Numbered from the stretch's first letter, positions 27,151-37,178 are shown. The stretch: 64,000 bases of DNA from Pedobacter mucosus (GCF_022200785.1 NZ_CP087585.1:2232001-2296000); one strand, 5' to 3'. Translations and numbers: made by a program. The notes: generated by a model from the sequence alone, not told the origin.

Positions 27151-27534
27151 TTTATTTTAGCCTATAAAGAAAATTCTGCGGGCTTAAAATTAACATAAAG
27201 CGGGGTGGTATTTGTTTCATTTCCTAGCCATTTCGTCTCATTTTTAAAGAAGGACAGGGGAATTTATGAACATTCAGAACCCAGACCTGAATCAGGCTCA
27301 CCGTATCATAACGATTATGGAACTTGACTTAGATTATTTTCCGGATACCTTGGCAGTATATTTTGTTCGCCTTATAAAGCTGTTGCGACTAGACAAATTT
27401 CTATAATAACCGGTTAGTCTGTTAATCATAAATCTCCAATTCCGGCTGGATATCGGGTAGCATTGGAGATAGGCAAATTTATTGCAAGTGCTGGCAGCAG
27501 GAATATGATGCTAGATTGGATAAACCAATCTAGT
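27151..27534. other. Intergenic stretch, possibly the decayed start of the AraC pseudogene
   Basis: About 380 bases. On the plus strand an ATG near 27266 begins MNIQNPDLNQAHRIITIMEL but stops soon after. It could be the beginning of the AraC-type pseudogene that follows, though no sensor-domain motif is recognisable. Confidence 0.35.
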
Positions 27535-28010
27535 TGCCCCCTTTTGATGCATCTTGAAATGCAGTCAGACTATGACTTTAAGTAGGACCTGATACGGACG
27601 TTCATCATTGAGCTCATTCATTTCGCACAAAAGCTAAGCCCATTCAAATTCAGGCATGATCTGCATAACCCTGGTTCCAGGTTTACAGCATTGTTAATTG
27701 ATTTGTTGGAACGGCAGTTTCCCAGGATTCCGACAAAAAACGTTTTAATGCTGCGAACGGCGAAACAGCTTGCTGCCCGGTTAGGCATTCATACCACTAA
27801 TCTTAATCACTATCTTAAATCTGATAGTGGCAAAACCACTACCGAACATATTAATTTGAGGATCATTACCGAAGCTAAACATCTATTGCTGCAGAGTAAT
27901 TATTCAATATCAGAAATAACGTATGCTTTGAGTTTCGAGCAATTGTCGCATTTTTCTACTTTTTAAAAAACTACACCGAAATCTCGCCGAGTTCTTTTAG
28001 AAGGTTTTAT
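27535..28010 (+). pseudogene. AraC-family transcriptional regulator, inactivated
   Basis: The frame reads LMHLEMQSDYDFK, a TAG, then DLIRTFIIELIHFAQKLSPF and the helix-turn-helix DNA-binding domain (RTAKQLAARLGIHTTNLNHY, ITEAKHLLLQSNYSISEITY). It then runs into a stop at STF; one base inserted in the T/A run would restore KNYTEISPSSFRR, the expected end of an AraC domain. So at least one nonsense change and one frameshift disable the gene, and the N-terminus is not readable. An open piece at 27691-27966 remains. Confidence 0.8.
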
Positions 28011-28140
28011 GCTTAAAGACCATGAACATAAATCACAAATTAAGAAATTTTACCTCCAGTGAAACGTGGCTCACCGGCAAACTTTAAAAAAATTGTTGCC
28101 GATCAGGGCAATAATACCAAGTCATAATTTTAACGGCCTG

Positions 28141-29064
28141 CTAATTAAGCAGTGATCGCCGAAACTGCATCGGTGATTCTGCTGTAGCCGTTTTAAAAAA
28201 CCTGCAGAAAGACTGGGTATGCTGAAATCCCAGCTGAAAGGCAATTTCGCTAACCGTCAGACTGCTTAAGGATAGTCTATCCTTCGCCACGGCGATCAGC
28301 TTACTGTGAATGTATTGCTGGGCTGTCACTCCTGTATAGGTTTTATGCAGACTGCTGAGGTAGCCAGCAGAAACATTCAACTGATCCGCGATTGAGTTTA
28401 CAGACAACGCATCAAGTAAAAGACTTTTGTTAGTGCTTAGATAATTACCAATCAAGGTTTCCATTTTTTCCAGGAGGTGATGGCTGGCTTTGCGCCGTGT
28501 CAGAAATTGCCGGGTATAAAACCGCTCGATATAAGTTAGCAGCACATCCAGATGGGCAACGATCAATTCCTGGCTGAATCTGTCGGTATTGGCATACACC
28601 TCGTCCATAATACCCATGATCAGTTTTTTAATCAGTTTTTCTTCTTTGCCGGATAGAAAAAGTGCTTCATTTACCTGATAGGAAAAATAATCATAGGTTT
28701 TGATCTTTGCAGCCAATGGTGTTCTCCACAAAAGATCGGGATGGATCAGCAATACATAACCCGTCTGATGGGGATTCTCACCTTCATCCGGTTTCAGTGC
28801 CCAGACCTGTTCCGGCGACATCAGGAACATGGTCCCATGATCGAAATCATAGCTCAGCTGTCCATATTGCAGTGAGGCATTTTTCAGGTATTTAATTGAT
28901 ATGGAATAAAAGTCACATACCAGACCTGCCGGTTCGTCAAGCGGCCAGGGATCGGTCTTTTCCAGGTCGATCAGACTGATCAGGGGATGTTCAGGTGCGG
29001 GCAGCTTTCTGAATTTATGGAGCTGACTGATCGTCCCGAACCGCAGCAATTTTTGTTGGATCAT
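28141..29064 (-). CDS. AraC-family transcriptional regulator
   Basis: 307 residues. The N-terminal part (about 1-180) is a cupin-like sensor region; the C-terminal AraC domain has two helix-turn-helices, the first around NSIADQLNVSAGYLSSLHKT and the second around LTVSEIAFQLGFQHTQSFCR, ending with SPMQFRRSLLN. It is 9 bp from the NmrA-like oxidoreductase gene upstream on the same strand, which it probably controls. It is paralogous to the AraC gene at 32754-33671 (shared ALFLSxKE and FYxRQFxTR stretches), which also adjoins an oxidoreductase gene. Confidence 0.93.
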   Translation of the reverse strand: MIQQKLLRFGTISQLHKFRKLPAPEHPLISLIDLEKTDPWPLDEPAGLVCDFYSISIKYLKNASLQYGQLSYDFDHGTMFLMSPEQVWALKPDEGENPHQTGYVLLIHPDLLWRTPLAAKIKTYDYFSYQVNEALFLSGKEEKLIKKLIMGIMDEVYANTDRFSQELIVAHLDVLLTYIERFYTRQFLTRRKASHHLLEKMETLIGNYLSTNKSLLLDALSVNSIADQLNVSAGYLSSLHKTYTGVTAQQYIHSKLIAVAKDRLSLSSLTVSEIAFQLGFQHTQSFCRFFKTATAESPMQFRRSLLN

Positions 29065-29073
29065 GTGTATCTC

Positions 29074-29976
29074 TTAACTTTGTTCGTAAGATTTCGAAAA
29101 ATCAATCGCGAAATTACTCATTTTGATACGCCCCAGGTGTTTCGGACGATTCTTACGGTAATGCGCAAAAAATGTTCCGTTGTGCATGCTGTCGTTCATA
29201 GAAAGGTAATCTGATGCGATTTTGGGTTGCATCCCGGCCGCCTCTAGGTTTTGTTGTATTTCATCTGAAGGAGTAAATTCCCATTGCAGATCAGGCTTGC
29301 CGATTGCACTTCCTAGAATGGTAGCTGTTTCACTGCAGGTGAGCTCATCACTGGCAACATATCGGAGATCCCTGCCGAACGGATTTACTTTGGCCAGTTC
29401 CTCTGCAACTGCTGTGGCGATGTCCAGGGGAGACACCCAGCTGATCAAATCATCGCCACCGTAGTTAGAGCTTATCTTACCAGTATTTTTAATCGTTCGG
29501 ATAAAACTGAGCAGATTATAATACATGGTTGTTGGTCGGATCACCGTCAAGCTAACCGCCGCAGACAAACCGCCGATTATTTCCTCCGCAAAATGATATG
29601 GCAGGATAATGCCGGAATTTTTCTTCAGATCAGCGCCAATACTGCTAAGGTAAACGACGCGCTTTACCGCGGATTTCGCAATTGCCATCTTGTAATTTTT
29701 GGCTATGCCGGTAACATAGTTCATCAAATCGAGATTGGGATCAAAATAGTTTGCAGGCGGGACCATCGCATAAACCGCATCGGCATCCTGAAACGCCGAT
29801 GTTAAAAATTCCTGGTCCTGTAGGCGGCCGATCGATGCATTAGCACCCAGCGACGTGATATCGGTAACTTTTTCTGGGTTACTGCTGATAACGGTAACTT
29901 CGTGTCCCTTGCTGACCAATAGTTCAGTTAGCGGTTTGCTGATACGTCCAAGGGAACCTGTGACAATAATTTTCAT
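29074..29976 (-). CDS. NmrA-like NAD(P)-binding oxidoreductase
   Basis: 300 residues. An N-terminal Rossmann motif MKIIVTGSLGRISKPLTELL with the later DADAVYAMVPP and VKRVVYLSSIGAD matches atypical SDRs of the NmrA/QOR2 group. There is no YxxxK catalytic pair at the classical position, as usual for NmrA. Members act as NAD(P)H-quinone oxidoreductases or redox sensors. It is the first gene of a two-gene unit with the AraC regulator. Confidence 0.9.
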   Translation of the reverse strand: MKIIVTGSLGRISKPLTELLVSKGHEVTVISSNPEKVTDITSLGANASIGRLQDQEFLTSAFQDADAVYAMVPPANYFDPNLDLMNYVTGIAKNYKMAIAKSAVKRVVYLSSIGADLKKNSGIILPYHFAEEIIGGLSAAVSLTVIRPTTMYYNLLSFIRTIKNTGKISSNYGGDDLISWVSPLDIATAVAEELAKVNPFGRDLRYVASDELTCSETATILGSAIGKPDLQWEFTPSDEIQQNLEAAGMQPKIASDYLSMNDSMHNGTFFAHYRKNRPKHLGRIKMSNFAIDFSKSYEQS

Positions 29977-30701
29977 AAGCTTTATTTTTGAAAGTAAAGG
30001 TAGGCCGCCGTTCTGAAGTACGATAAGCGATATCCATTGAACTTGTAGCTGAAACCACTATTTGCATTAAATTTGCCGTCATAAAGATCAAGGTCCGCAG
30101 ACTGGGAATGAAAAAAACCAGCAAAAATCTAATTTCTCGTCAACTAACAAATAATGTATGACCGCATCAAAGACACCGATCATTTGAATTAAGAATTTTT
30201 ATAGGATATTAACTGGGTATTTCGGCAAAAGGGTACGCGCGTTCGGCTTTTAAGCTGAGAACCTATTTCGCTGCAAAGTGACGGGCCATTCCGATTAAAC
30301 TGTATGCCCTGATCTATGAATCAGGATTTTCCTTACAAGTAATTTACTTTAATTTTTTAGGTTCAGGCCAAAATAAAGGCCTAAGCGTTAAAATTGTATT
30401 TGATATGGTCTTTGAGATGGAATTAAGCGTTTAAGCGTGTCTTTTGGAGATATTTAACTTTGTTTTTCAGGTGTAATGTTTTGTTGACCTGAGTAAAGGA
30501 TCTGATATCGTATTAGACGAGGTTAAAGCGTTGGCTTACGGGAGGAGCAAATTTGAGGCTGGCTGTCCTCGCCCCTACCAGTAACACTTTAATGCACATC
30601 AATAGGAAGTAGGCAAATGCACCCAGACGATTCACTGTACTGGACAAACCGATCACTTTGATCCCTTCTCGCAATTTCCTAACAAACAGGCAAGCAGAAC
30701 A
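29977..30701. other. Intergenic stretch of about 725 bases
   Basis: No supported gene. It contains the promoter of the NmrA-AraC unit. Around 30520-30590 the plus strand reads RLKRWLTGGANLRLAVLAP, which faintly resembles the C-terminus of ISL3 transposases in the opposite orientation to the ISL3 fossil next to it; too short to call. Confidence 0.4.
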
Positions 30702-31255
30702 TTATAACCTTTTATTTTCGGTGAGAGTTATTTCCGGGTGTTTTTTGAGCCATTCGGCAAGAGTACCCGCCTCTCGGTCTGGTAAAAGGTCTATCACTTC
30801 TTTTCTTTCTAAATCATCAATAACAGTTCCGTAGGTCCTTCCTTTTTTGAATGCCCAGTCGTCTACGCCTATTATACCAGATGTCAATGTTCTGGGTTGA
30901 ATGTTCACCCTATTGATCACACGAAATATAGTCGATGGGCTGACAGGTATTCCAACATAACGACTGATTGCCACACCAGTATTTCCACCCAGTTCAAGTG
31001 CGATGCGAACAAGAAGATCATTTGAACGAATCATTAATAGGGCCTGATGTCATAGTCGAAGCGCTCTGTAAATACTTTTCTAGGGCATACCGCATTATCA
31101 CAAAAATATTTTCTGGCTTTGAGCTTAACTCTGCTCAGGTGCCCGGAAATAGGTAGATCTAAAAGTCTTAAATACCTGCTGTGAATTCTATTGCTCCTTT
31201 TGCCGCAAATAGGACAAGCTGAATATTTTTGACAGGCGGCGGTATTGATACAAAG
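30702..31255 (-). pseudogene. ISL3-family transposase, N-terminal half, frameshifted
   Basis: On the minus strand, 31255 down to about 31040 reads a zinc-ribbon region (CPICGKRSNRIHSRYLRLLD, RKYFCDNAVCPRKVFTERF) and stops at RPY. The next frame begins MIRSNDLLVRIALELGGN and contains the DDE motif start GIIGVDDWAFKKGRTYGTVI and DLLPDREAGTLAEWL, ending at 30702. These are the Zn-binding and DDE_Tnp_ISL3 regions. A frameshift separates them and the C-terminal catalytic half is lost. Confidence 0.85.
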
Positions 31256-31464
31256 TACTCATGGCTTAGGGTAGATTGTATGAGCTTTTAGCTATAAATT
31301 AGAAGGAAGGATAAATTGTGGTATCATGATATAAAGTATATTATAAAATTACACAGACTTACCTTAAATTTGTTATTATTAATTAAAGAAATACAGTGGG
31401 AAAACCAGTATTACAAGTCCAGCGGTCAGAGGCTGGAGAAATAAAAAACTATTAAATACAAATG

Positions 31465-31885
31465 ATGCTTACACAGTAGGTATAAGGTTGTATCTGGTGT
31501 ATTTGGTTGCACTAGGGTAATCAAGCCGAAAGCTCTCTTAACTTCATAATATAAGCTTCAGACAAATAACCAATTGGGTGCATCGGTTCGAAAAAGATGG
31601 GGTTGAGGGCTTAAAAGATAAAAAAGGACGCGGAAGGCGTAGTGCGTTATCAGATGCACAGCTGGCAAGGATTAAAACATTGGTACTAAAAAAAACGCCC
31701 GAAAAACATGGTTTTAAATCAAAGAAATGGATGGGACCTTTACTAGTACAATGGATTAAAAGGGAATATGGACTGGAATATCACAAAGCGCAGTTTATAA
31801 TTTGCCGGAGAAAGTCGGAATTGCCTTTGAAAAGAAAGCTGGCTTGGTATACAAAGTGTAAATATTTAATTACTTTCATTAAAAG
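31465..31885 (+). pseudogene. IS630-type transposase N-terminal (winged-helix) fossil
   Basis: The plus strand reads AYTVGIRLYLVYLVALG, a TAA, SSRKLS, a TAA, then FRQITNWVHRFEKDGVEGLK, DKKGRGRRSALSDAQLARIK and KKWMGPLLVQWIKREYGLEY. This is the helix-turn-helix and winged-helix part of IS630-family transposases. The two TAA codons sit where CAA and GAA are expected, and a frameshift after EYHKAQF leads to a spurious tail; the adjacent frame continues NLPEKVGIAFEKKAGL. The DDE part is missing. Confidence 0.75.
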
Positions 31886-31994
31886 TGACGAAGAATCAAT
31901 TTCAGCGAAATTTCCAACTTAACTACTATAAATACCAATTGGACTACTTTTTGTAATGCTTTAATCGGGAATTTTGCTAATTAAATAATAAAAC

Positions 31995-32735
31995 ATGCAA
32001 GATCTAAAAGAAATGGTTGCCGTAGTTACAGGAGCAAGCAGCGGTATCGGTAAAGCAATAGCATTAGAAATGGCCAAAAACGGCATTAAGGTTGTTTTAG
32101 GAGCCAGGAGAACCGAAGAATTAGAAACGCTTACCAACAAAATAAAAAGCCATGGCGGCGAAGCCATATTTGTTCAAACGGATGTGAGCAGAAGAGCTGA
32201 TCTGGCTCAGTTGACAGGCCTGGCGGTAGAAAAATATGGCCGGCTGGATATAATGATCAATAATGCGGGTATTGCCCGGCTTAGCCGAATCGACGATCTG
32301 GACATTGATGGCTGGGAGGAAATGATCGATATTAATATAAAGGGCGTTTTATATGGCATAGCAGCAGCGATACCTATTTTCAAGCAACAGGGCTCCGGGC
32401 ATATCATCAATATCATTTCGACGTCCGGAATAAAGATCGTGCCGACTCAGGGCGTATACGCCGGTACCAAAAATGCGGTTCGAACCGTTGCGGAAGCATT
32501 CCGGCAGGAATCCGACGGCAGCATCCGTATCACCGGAATTTCGCCCGGGTATATTAAAACGGATTTTGCCTCGAAAAGCGTAAACACGGAAGAGATGAAA
32601 ACGGCAGCGGCGGCAGCTGTAGAACGCATGGCAATCAGTCCGGAAGCGGTTGCTCATGCCGTAATTTTTGCCATCAGTCAACCTAAAGACGTGGAAATTG
32701 GTGATATTGTCGTTCGTCCGGCCAAACAAGATTGA
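31995..32735 (+). CDS. SDR-family oxidoreductase
   Basis: 246 residues. It has the classical SDR layout: TGASSGIGKAIA near residue 12, NNAG at about 90, the catalytic Ser in IINIISTSG, Tyr-x-x-x-Lys in VYAGTKNAV at about 155, and SPGYIKTDFA. It uses NAD(P)H for alcohol/carbonyl exchange. It is 18 bp upstream of an AraC regulator on the same strand, so the two are likely co-transcribed. The pair is flanked by an IS630 fossil and an aldo/keto reductase fossil. Confidence 0.94.
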   Translation: MQDLKEMVAVVTGASSGIGKAIALEMAKNGIKVVLGARRTEELETLTNKIKSHGGEAIFVQTDVSRRADLAQLTGLAVEKYGRLDIMINNAGIARLSRIDDLDIDGWEEMIDINIKGVLYGIAAAIPIFKQQGSGHIINIISTSGIKIVPTQGVYAGTKNAVRTVAEAFRQESDGSIRITGISPGYIKTDFASKSVNTEEMKTAAAAAVERMAISPEAVAHAVIFAISQPKDVEIGDIVVRPAKQD

Positions 32736-32753
32736 TCGTTAACAAACAAGCAA

Positions 32754-33671
32754 ATGCAGACAGCAGCAGCTATTCATCATATACAAAGCATCTCTCAGTT
32801 AGTGCGGGAACTTGGCTTACCCGCGCCACTGCATCCTTTGATCGCGCTGATAAACTATGATAATATTTCGGTTAGGGCGTTGAAAAAAGGGCAAAAGCTC
32901 AGTATTGATTTTTATAAGATCTCTTTTAAACCTGCTTTATTCAAAGGACAAACAAAATATGGCCAGGGTTATTACGATTTTGAGGAAGGCGGATTGGCTT
33001 TTCTCAAACCAAAGCAAGTCGTTTTTTCGCCGGAGGACGCAGGCAGTTACCAGGGCTACGCCTTATATTTTCATCCCGATCTGATCAGGAATTATCCATT
33101 AGCCAGATCTATCAGCGCTTTCGGGTTTTTCGCCTACGATGTTTCCGAAGCCTTGTTCTTATCTGCCAAAGAAAAAGAGACCATCAATCACTTGTTCGGA
33201 ACTATTGCAAGCGAACTGGATACCAACACGGATAGCTTTACCCAGGATGTTTTAGTAAGCCAAATTGAATTGTTATTGAATTACAGTAACCGTTTTTATA
33301 ACCGGCAGTTCCACACCCGCAAAGCAGTCAATCACGAGATCATCACTTCCCTGGAGCAGTTATTAAATAATTATTATGACGAAAATAAAGGGGTAGCAAA
33401 TGGCTTGCCATCTGTTCAATATGTAAGTCATTGCCTGAAACTGTCTCCCAGGTACCTAAGTGATTTGCTACGCTCGGTATCAGGACAAAATACCCAGCAA
33501 TATATCCAGCAGGTTGTTATTGATAAGGCAAAGGAAAAACTTTCTGCAACCAGTTTATCTGTCAGCGAAATTGCTTACGAACTTGGTTTCGAACACCCGC
33601 AGTCGTTTAGCAAGTTGTTTAAGTCGAAAACTGATCTATCACCTCTGGAGTTCCGTCAATCGTTTAACTAA
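32754..33671 (+). CDS. AraC-family transcriptional regulator
   Basis: 305 residues with an N-terminal cupin-like sensor region and a C-terminal AraC DNA-binding domain: YVSHCLKLSPRYLSDLLRSV, then LSVSEIAYELGFEHPQSFSK and SPLEFRQSFN. It follows the SDR gene by 18 bp and probably regulates it. It is a paralogue of the 28141-29064 regulator. The two regulator-oxidoreductase pairs lie about 3.7 kb apart with transposase fossils between. Confidence 0.93.
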   Translation: MQTAAAIHHIQSISQLVRELGLPAPLHPLIALINYDNISVRALKKGQKLSIDFYKISFKPALFKGQTKYGQGYYDFEEGGLAFLKPKQVVFSPEDAGSYQGYALYFHPDLIRNYPLARSISAFGFFAYDVSEALFLSAKEKETINHLFGTIASELDTNTDSFTQDVLVSQIELLLNYSNRFYNRQFHTRKAVNHEIITSLEQLLNNYYDENKGVANGLPSVQYVSHCLKLSPRYLSDLLRSVSGQNTQQYIQQVVIDKAKEKLSATSLSVSEIAYELGFEHPQSFSKLFKSKTDLSPLEFRQSFN

Positions 33672-33698
33672 CAAGAGACCGACCTATAGAAATTATTC

Positions 33699-33842
33699 TT
33701 AACCCAAATATTCCAGCTCTTCTTTTGAAAGCGAAATATCAGCTGCCTTTATATTTTCTCCAAATGCTTGATGGAGGTCGTGCCCGGAATAGGCAATATC
33801 AAGTTATATTGATGAAGTAGCCAGGAAATGTTCAGCTGTTCC
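33699..33842 (-). pseudogene. Aldo/keto reductase C-terminal fossil
   Basis: On the minus strand the sequence reads QLNISWLLHQYNLILPIPGT, TSIKHLE, then after a one-base loss ENIKAADISLSKEELEYLG and a stop at 33699. This is nearly the same as the last 47 residues of the reductase at 9540-10415 (AQLNIAWLLHQYAKILPIPG onward). The rest of the gene is absent. It shows that a second, related aldo/keto reductase once stood here. Confidence 0.82.
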
Positions 33843-33947
33843 CATTAATATCTTAACCAAAATATCCCACACTTGTTTTACTTTTAAGTGGATAGAAATC
33901 TGTAAATCATGAAACGTATTAAATTATAACTGTAACCAAACATAGGA

Positions 33948-34994
33948 CTATTTTTGATAGTCTTGCCACAGCTCTGTTTCAAGGGAACTGATTTGTCTGA
34001 ACTCTGATGGTGTCATGTCCCATCCCAGGGATGCAAGATTATCATTCGCCTGCTTAAGGTTCTTCACTCCTGGGATATAGATTATTTTAGGGTGGCTTTT
34101 CAGTAACCAATTCAAGGCAACTTGTGTTATACTTGCGTGGTGTGATTCGGCAATTTTCTGGATCAAACTGAATAATGGTTCTAGTTTTTCGCGCTCCATT
34201 GCATACGGCTTCTGAAATAATGCTTTAAGCCAAAATATTGGTTGACCTGTTTTAAAAATATCCATTTGCATTACCTTTAAAATGGCCATGACATTACCGG
34301 GATATTCCAAACCCCCTTTTCTATACTTACCGGTCAAAATCCCTTCTGCCAGAGGTAAAATCGCAATGGGAGCTACATCAAGATCGTCGCATGCTTTGAG
34401 TAGGCCATTGGTTTCAGGGTGGCGACACAAAAGGTTATAGCCTATTTGGTTTGAAACCAGCTGGACGCCCTTTTTATCAAGATATTCATGGGCGTACCGA
34501 AGGCGGTCCGCACTAAAGTTGCATACGCCTAAAGCCCTGACCTTTCCTTGCTTCACAGTCTCGGCAAGTGCATCAAGGTATCCGTTGATCTTGCCGCCAG
34601 CTTCCGGGTAGTGCAGCTGGTAAAGGTCCAAAGTTTTTAAACCCAAATTTTCTAAGGTGGTTTCTATCGCCGGAAGGATGTCCTTATGGGACTTATAATT
34701 GCTGGAATCATACCATTTGCTTTTGGTGAATTTTGACCCGACGATCACGGGACGCCCGTCTATCTTTATAAACTTTCCCAGAAGCCTTTCTGATTCCCCC
34801 TTTGCATAGCTATCTGATGTATCAAAAAAGTTTACTCCAGCATCCAGGCTGGCCTTATAAGCCGCGAATATATCCTGCTCAGTGTACTTGGTTCCATAGC
34901 CAAAACTTTCTTTCCCCCAGGATTGTGTACCAATGCCCATAGCTGTCACATTGATACCAGTTGCGCCAAGCGCCCGATGTTGTATGCTCATCAT
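33948..34994 (-). CDS. Aldo/keto reductase
   Basis: 348 residues, no signal peptide. AKR tetrad elements: Asp and Tyr in VNFFDTSDSYAKGESE, Lys in IVGSKFTKSK, His in LDLYQLHYPEAGG; RALGVCNFSADRLR and IIYIPGVKNLKQANDN complete the NADP(H) site. The family includes general aldehyde and sugar reductases. The HxlR-type regulator 158 bp upstream on the same strand is its likely controller. Unrelated in detail to the fossil reductase next to it. Confidence 0.92.
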   Translation of the reverse strand: MMSIQHRALGATGINVTAMGIGTQSWGKESFGYGTKYTEQDIFAAYKASLDAGVNFFDTSDSYAKGESERLLGKFIKIDGRPVIVGSKFTKSKWYDSSNYKSHKDILPAIETTLENLGLKTLDLYQLHYPEAGGKINGYLDALAETVKQGKVRALGVCNFSADRLRYAHEYLDKKGVQLVSNQIGYNLLCRHPETNGLLKACDDLDVAPIAILPLAEGILTGKYRKGGLEYPGNVMAILKVMQMDIFKTGQPIFWLKALFQKPYAMEREKLEPLFSLIQKIAESHHASITQVALNWLLKSHPKIIYIPGVKNLKQANDNLASLGWDMTPSEFRQISSLETELWQDYQK

Positions 34995-35152
34995 TTTAAT
35001 TTTGTCTGTCGGTAAAATTATAAAATGAAAACCATGAATTGTTTACCGGTATTCTGAAGGATACTTAAATTATGGTTTCTAACATAAAGGCATAATTTGC
35101 TAGCGCCACAGTTTGACTTTGGTATAATACCTGTTTGACATTTGAACCATGA

Positions 35153-35524
35153 TTAAGATGACGCCTCCACGGTATTATCAGAATAAGGTTCACGACCTGC
35201 CACTACTTTCCTGTGTTTCTTACCCCAATTTTCCATAGGCCGTACCACCTCATTTAAACTCACACAATACTCGGTAATACTATATTCTATCCTTACGGCG
35301 TAGTCGTCTGTCACTGTCCTTCGGATCAGGAAGTTTTCCTCCAGATGCTTCAGCTCTTTTGAGAGAACACGGTTAGTGATGCCGGGAACGGTCCGTACTA
35401 TGTCGTTAAAGCGCCGGTTACCATAATAGATGGAAATGATCACGGGAAGTCTCCACTTACCACCCAGGACAAACATGGTATCCTGTATTGCTTTGATTTT
35501 TTGGATATAGCGTTTTTTGTCCAT
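35153..35524 (-). CDS. HxlR-family transcriptional regulator
   Basis: 123 residues. The winged helix is visible: AIQDTMFVLGGKWRLPVIIS, RRFNDIVRTVPGITNRVLSK, LKHLEENFLIRRTV, and YSITEYCVSLNEVVRPMENW. HxlR regulators respond to reactive aldehydes, quinones or oxidants. It lies upstream of the aldo/keto reductase on the same strand, consistent with carbonyl-stress control. Confidence 0.93.
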   Translation of the reverse strand: MDKKRYIQKIKAIQDTMFVLGGKWRLPVIISIYYGNRRFNDIVRTVPGITNRVLSKELKHLEENFLIRRTVTDDYAVRIEYSITEYCVSLNEVVRPMENWGKKHRKVVAGREPYSDNTVEASS

Positions 35525-35806
35525 ACGATGATTTTGTAAAAAGGTATCAAAAGTACACTATTTGCCAATAATTTTCTTGATCTAATATTGAATTAAAACG
35601 TTGCTCAAGTGTAGCATTTCAAACACGGCTATCGTATTCTAATTAATAACAATTAAATAGGATAGCGTTCGAATCTTTCAAAATCGTATGAGACGACATT
35701 TAACAGATTTGACCGACTCAACCGGGGTACTATTGTCATTATAATTTTGATGATGTGGTGAACCTGCCGAATAATAAATTATTAAACATCAATAATAGCT
35801 ATTAAA

Positions 35807-36949
35807 ATGAAAAAAATGACTTTTAAAACCATACTTCTCGCTGCGATGACAGGCATAGTTTGTATATGTGGCTGCAAAAAAAACAATAACCCGGCAAGCC
35901 CCGAAGCAGGGATTTTTATTGATCATGGATTTATTCCGATTGCGGTAGGCGCAGGTCAAAATTATTCAGCATTCCAAACCGCATTCTATAGTGATAATTA
36001 CATTTATGTTGCTACCTCAGACGGAATATGGAAAAATAACCTGACCACGAAAGAATGGTCGAGAGCTGGCCTAGATGGAAAAAAAATAACGGCGATTTAT
36101 AAACATCCTATGATGGCCAATAAGTTTTTTGCAGGTGCAAAGTCAGATAATACGGCAACTTTGAAAACTATGTACATTTCTGATGATGCCGGTGTTACCT
36201 GGAAAGCAGGAAATAACATAATTTTTGATGATTTTAATAAACGCTATGAGGACTACGTATGCTTTGCCGTTAGACCTGATCACCCCCAACAGATCTATGC
36301 AAATTTAGGCGGAGGCAAGTCGATGGCGGTATCTACAGACGGCGGGATCAATTGGATTCGCCCAAATAACGAAACCGGAAGCTTTTTTGGATACCCATGC
36401 AATATTGCATTTTTGCCAAAGAATCCCGACGCTATTTATCAAGGCGCTGAATCACCGTTGGATGACGCCTGGTTAGGCAAATATGATATCAGTAACTCTG
36501 ATCCGGCAATCCTGAATAATTTTCAAAAAATAGTAAACATGGCCGTATGGGACAACAGGAGGCCTAATGAATTGCAAACCAATTTATTTACCGGAAACGA
36601 TATTTACGTTGGCCAGGAAGGTGCCCTTTCAAAAGTTAGCGAAAGTACGAATAAGTTTATTTTTAAATCAGACGGGAAAAATTTTCCCTATTCTTACATA
36701 TATGCTATCTGGATTGATCCAACAGACACCAAACATTTGCTGTTTGGCGGTGCTCAGAATGGAGGGGATGATATGAATCTTTATGAAACTTCAGATGAAG
36801 GAAAGACAATAAAAAGATTTACAGACAAAATGGGGTTCACCAAGCCCAATATCCGGGAGATTGTTAACACCAACACTTATCCTGCTATTATTGTAAATGA
36901 TGATGGCACAAACAAGGTTAAGTTATATTTATATAAATCAAAAAATTAG
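35807..36949 (+). CDS. BNR-repeat lipoprotein (sialidase/VPS10-like propeller)
   Basis: 380 residues. Lipoprotein signal to Cys23 (VCICGCKKNN). Asp-box (BNR) repeats are visible: ISDDAGVTWKAG, VSTDGGINWIRP and a degenerate TSDEGKTIKRF, with blade-like sequence between. This indicates a beta-propeller of the glycosidase or photosystem-assembly type anchored in the outer membrane. No catalytic sialidase triad could be confirmed, so it is more likely a binding or scaffolding protein. The aspartyl protease gene follows 229 bp downstream. Confidence 0.8.
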   Translation: MKKMTFKTILLAAMTGIVCICGCKKNNNPASPEAGIFIDHGFIPIAVGAGQNYSAFQTAFYSDNYIYVATSDGIWKNNLTTKEWSRAGLDGKKITAIYKHPMMANKFFAGAKSDNTATLKTMYISDDAGVTWKAGNNIIFDDFNKRYEDYVCFAVRPDHPQQIYANLGGGKSMAVSTDGGINWIRPNNETGSFFGYPCNIAFLPKNPDAIYQGAESPLDDAWLGKYDISNSDPAILNNFQKIVNMAVWDNRRPNELQTNLFTGNDIYVGQEGALSKVSESTNKFIFKSDGKNFPYSYIYAIWIDPTDTKHLLFGGAQNGGDDMNLYETSDEGKTIKRFTDKMGFTKPNIREIVNTNTYPAIIVNDDGTNKVKLYLYKSKN

Positions 36950-37178
36950 AGCAAGGGTAAATCAGAATATTCCATTATGCTCGAGCTTGGTCAAAATGTA
37001 TCGGAACGTGGTAATAGTTGGACTGAAATTTGTATTGCCCTCTGATACCAACATAATCGGAATGGTTATACTTGCGCTTCTGCGTTTGAAAACCTTAAAT
37101 TCAAGTCTTTTTCCGGCTATGATCGAATATTTAGATTGTTCCTTGCGTTAACCTATTTGATAAACACCACAAATAATT

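Noticed and set aside
30520..30600. Possible ISL3 transposase C-terminus on the plus strand (RLKRWLTGGANLRLAVLAP)
   Set aside because: Only about 20 residues, weak resemblance, opposite strand to the adjacent ISL3 fossil.
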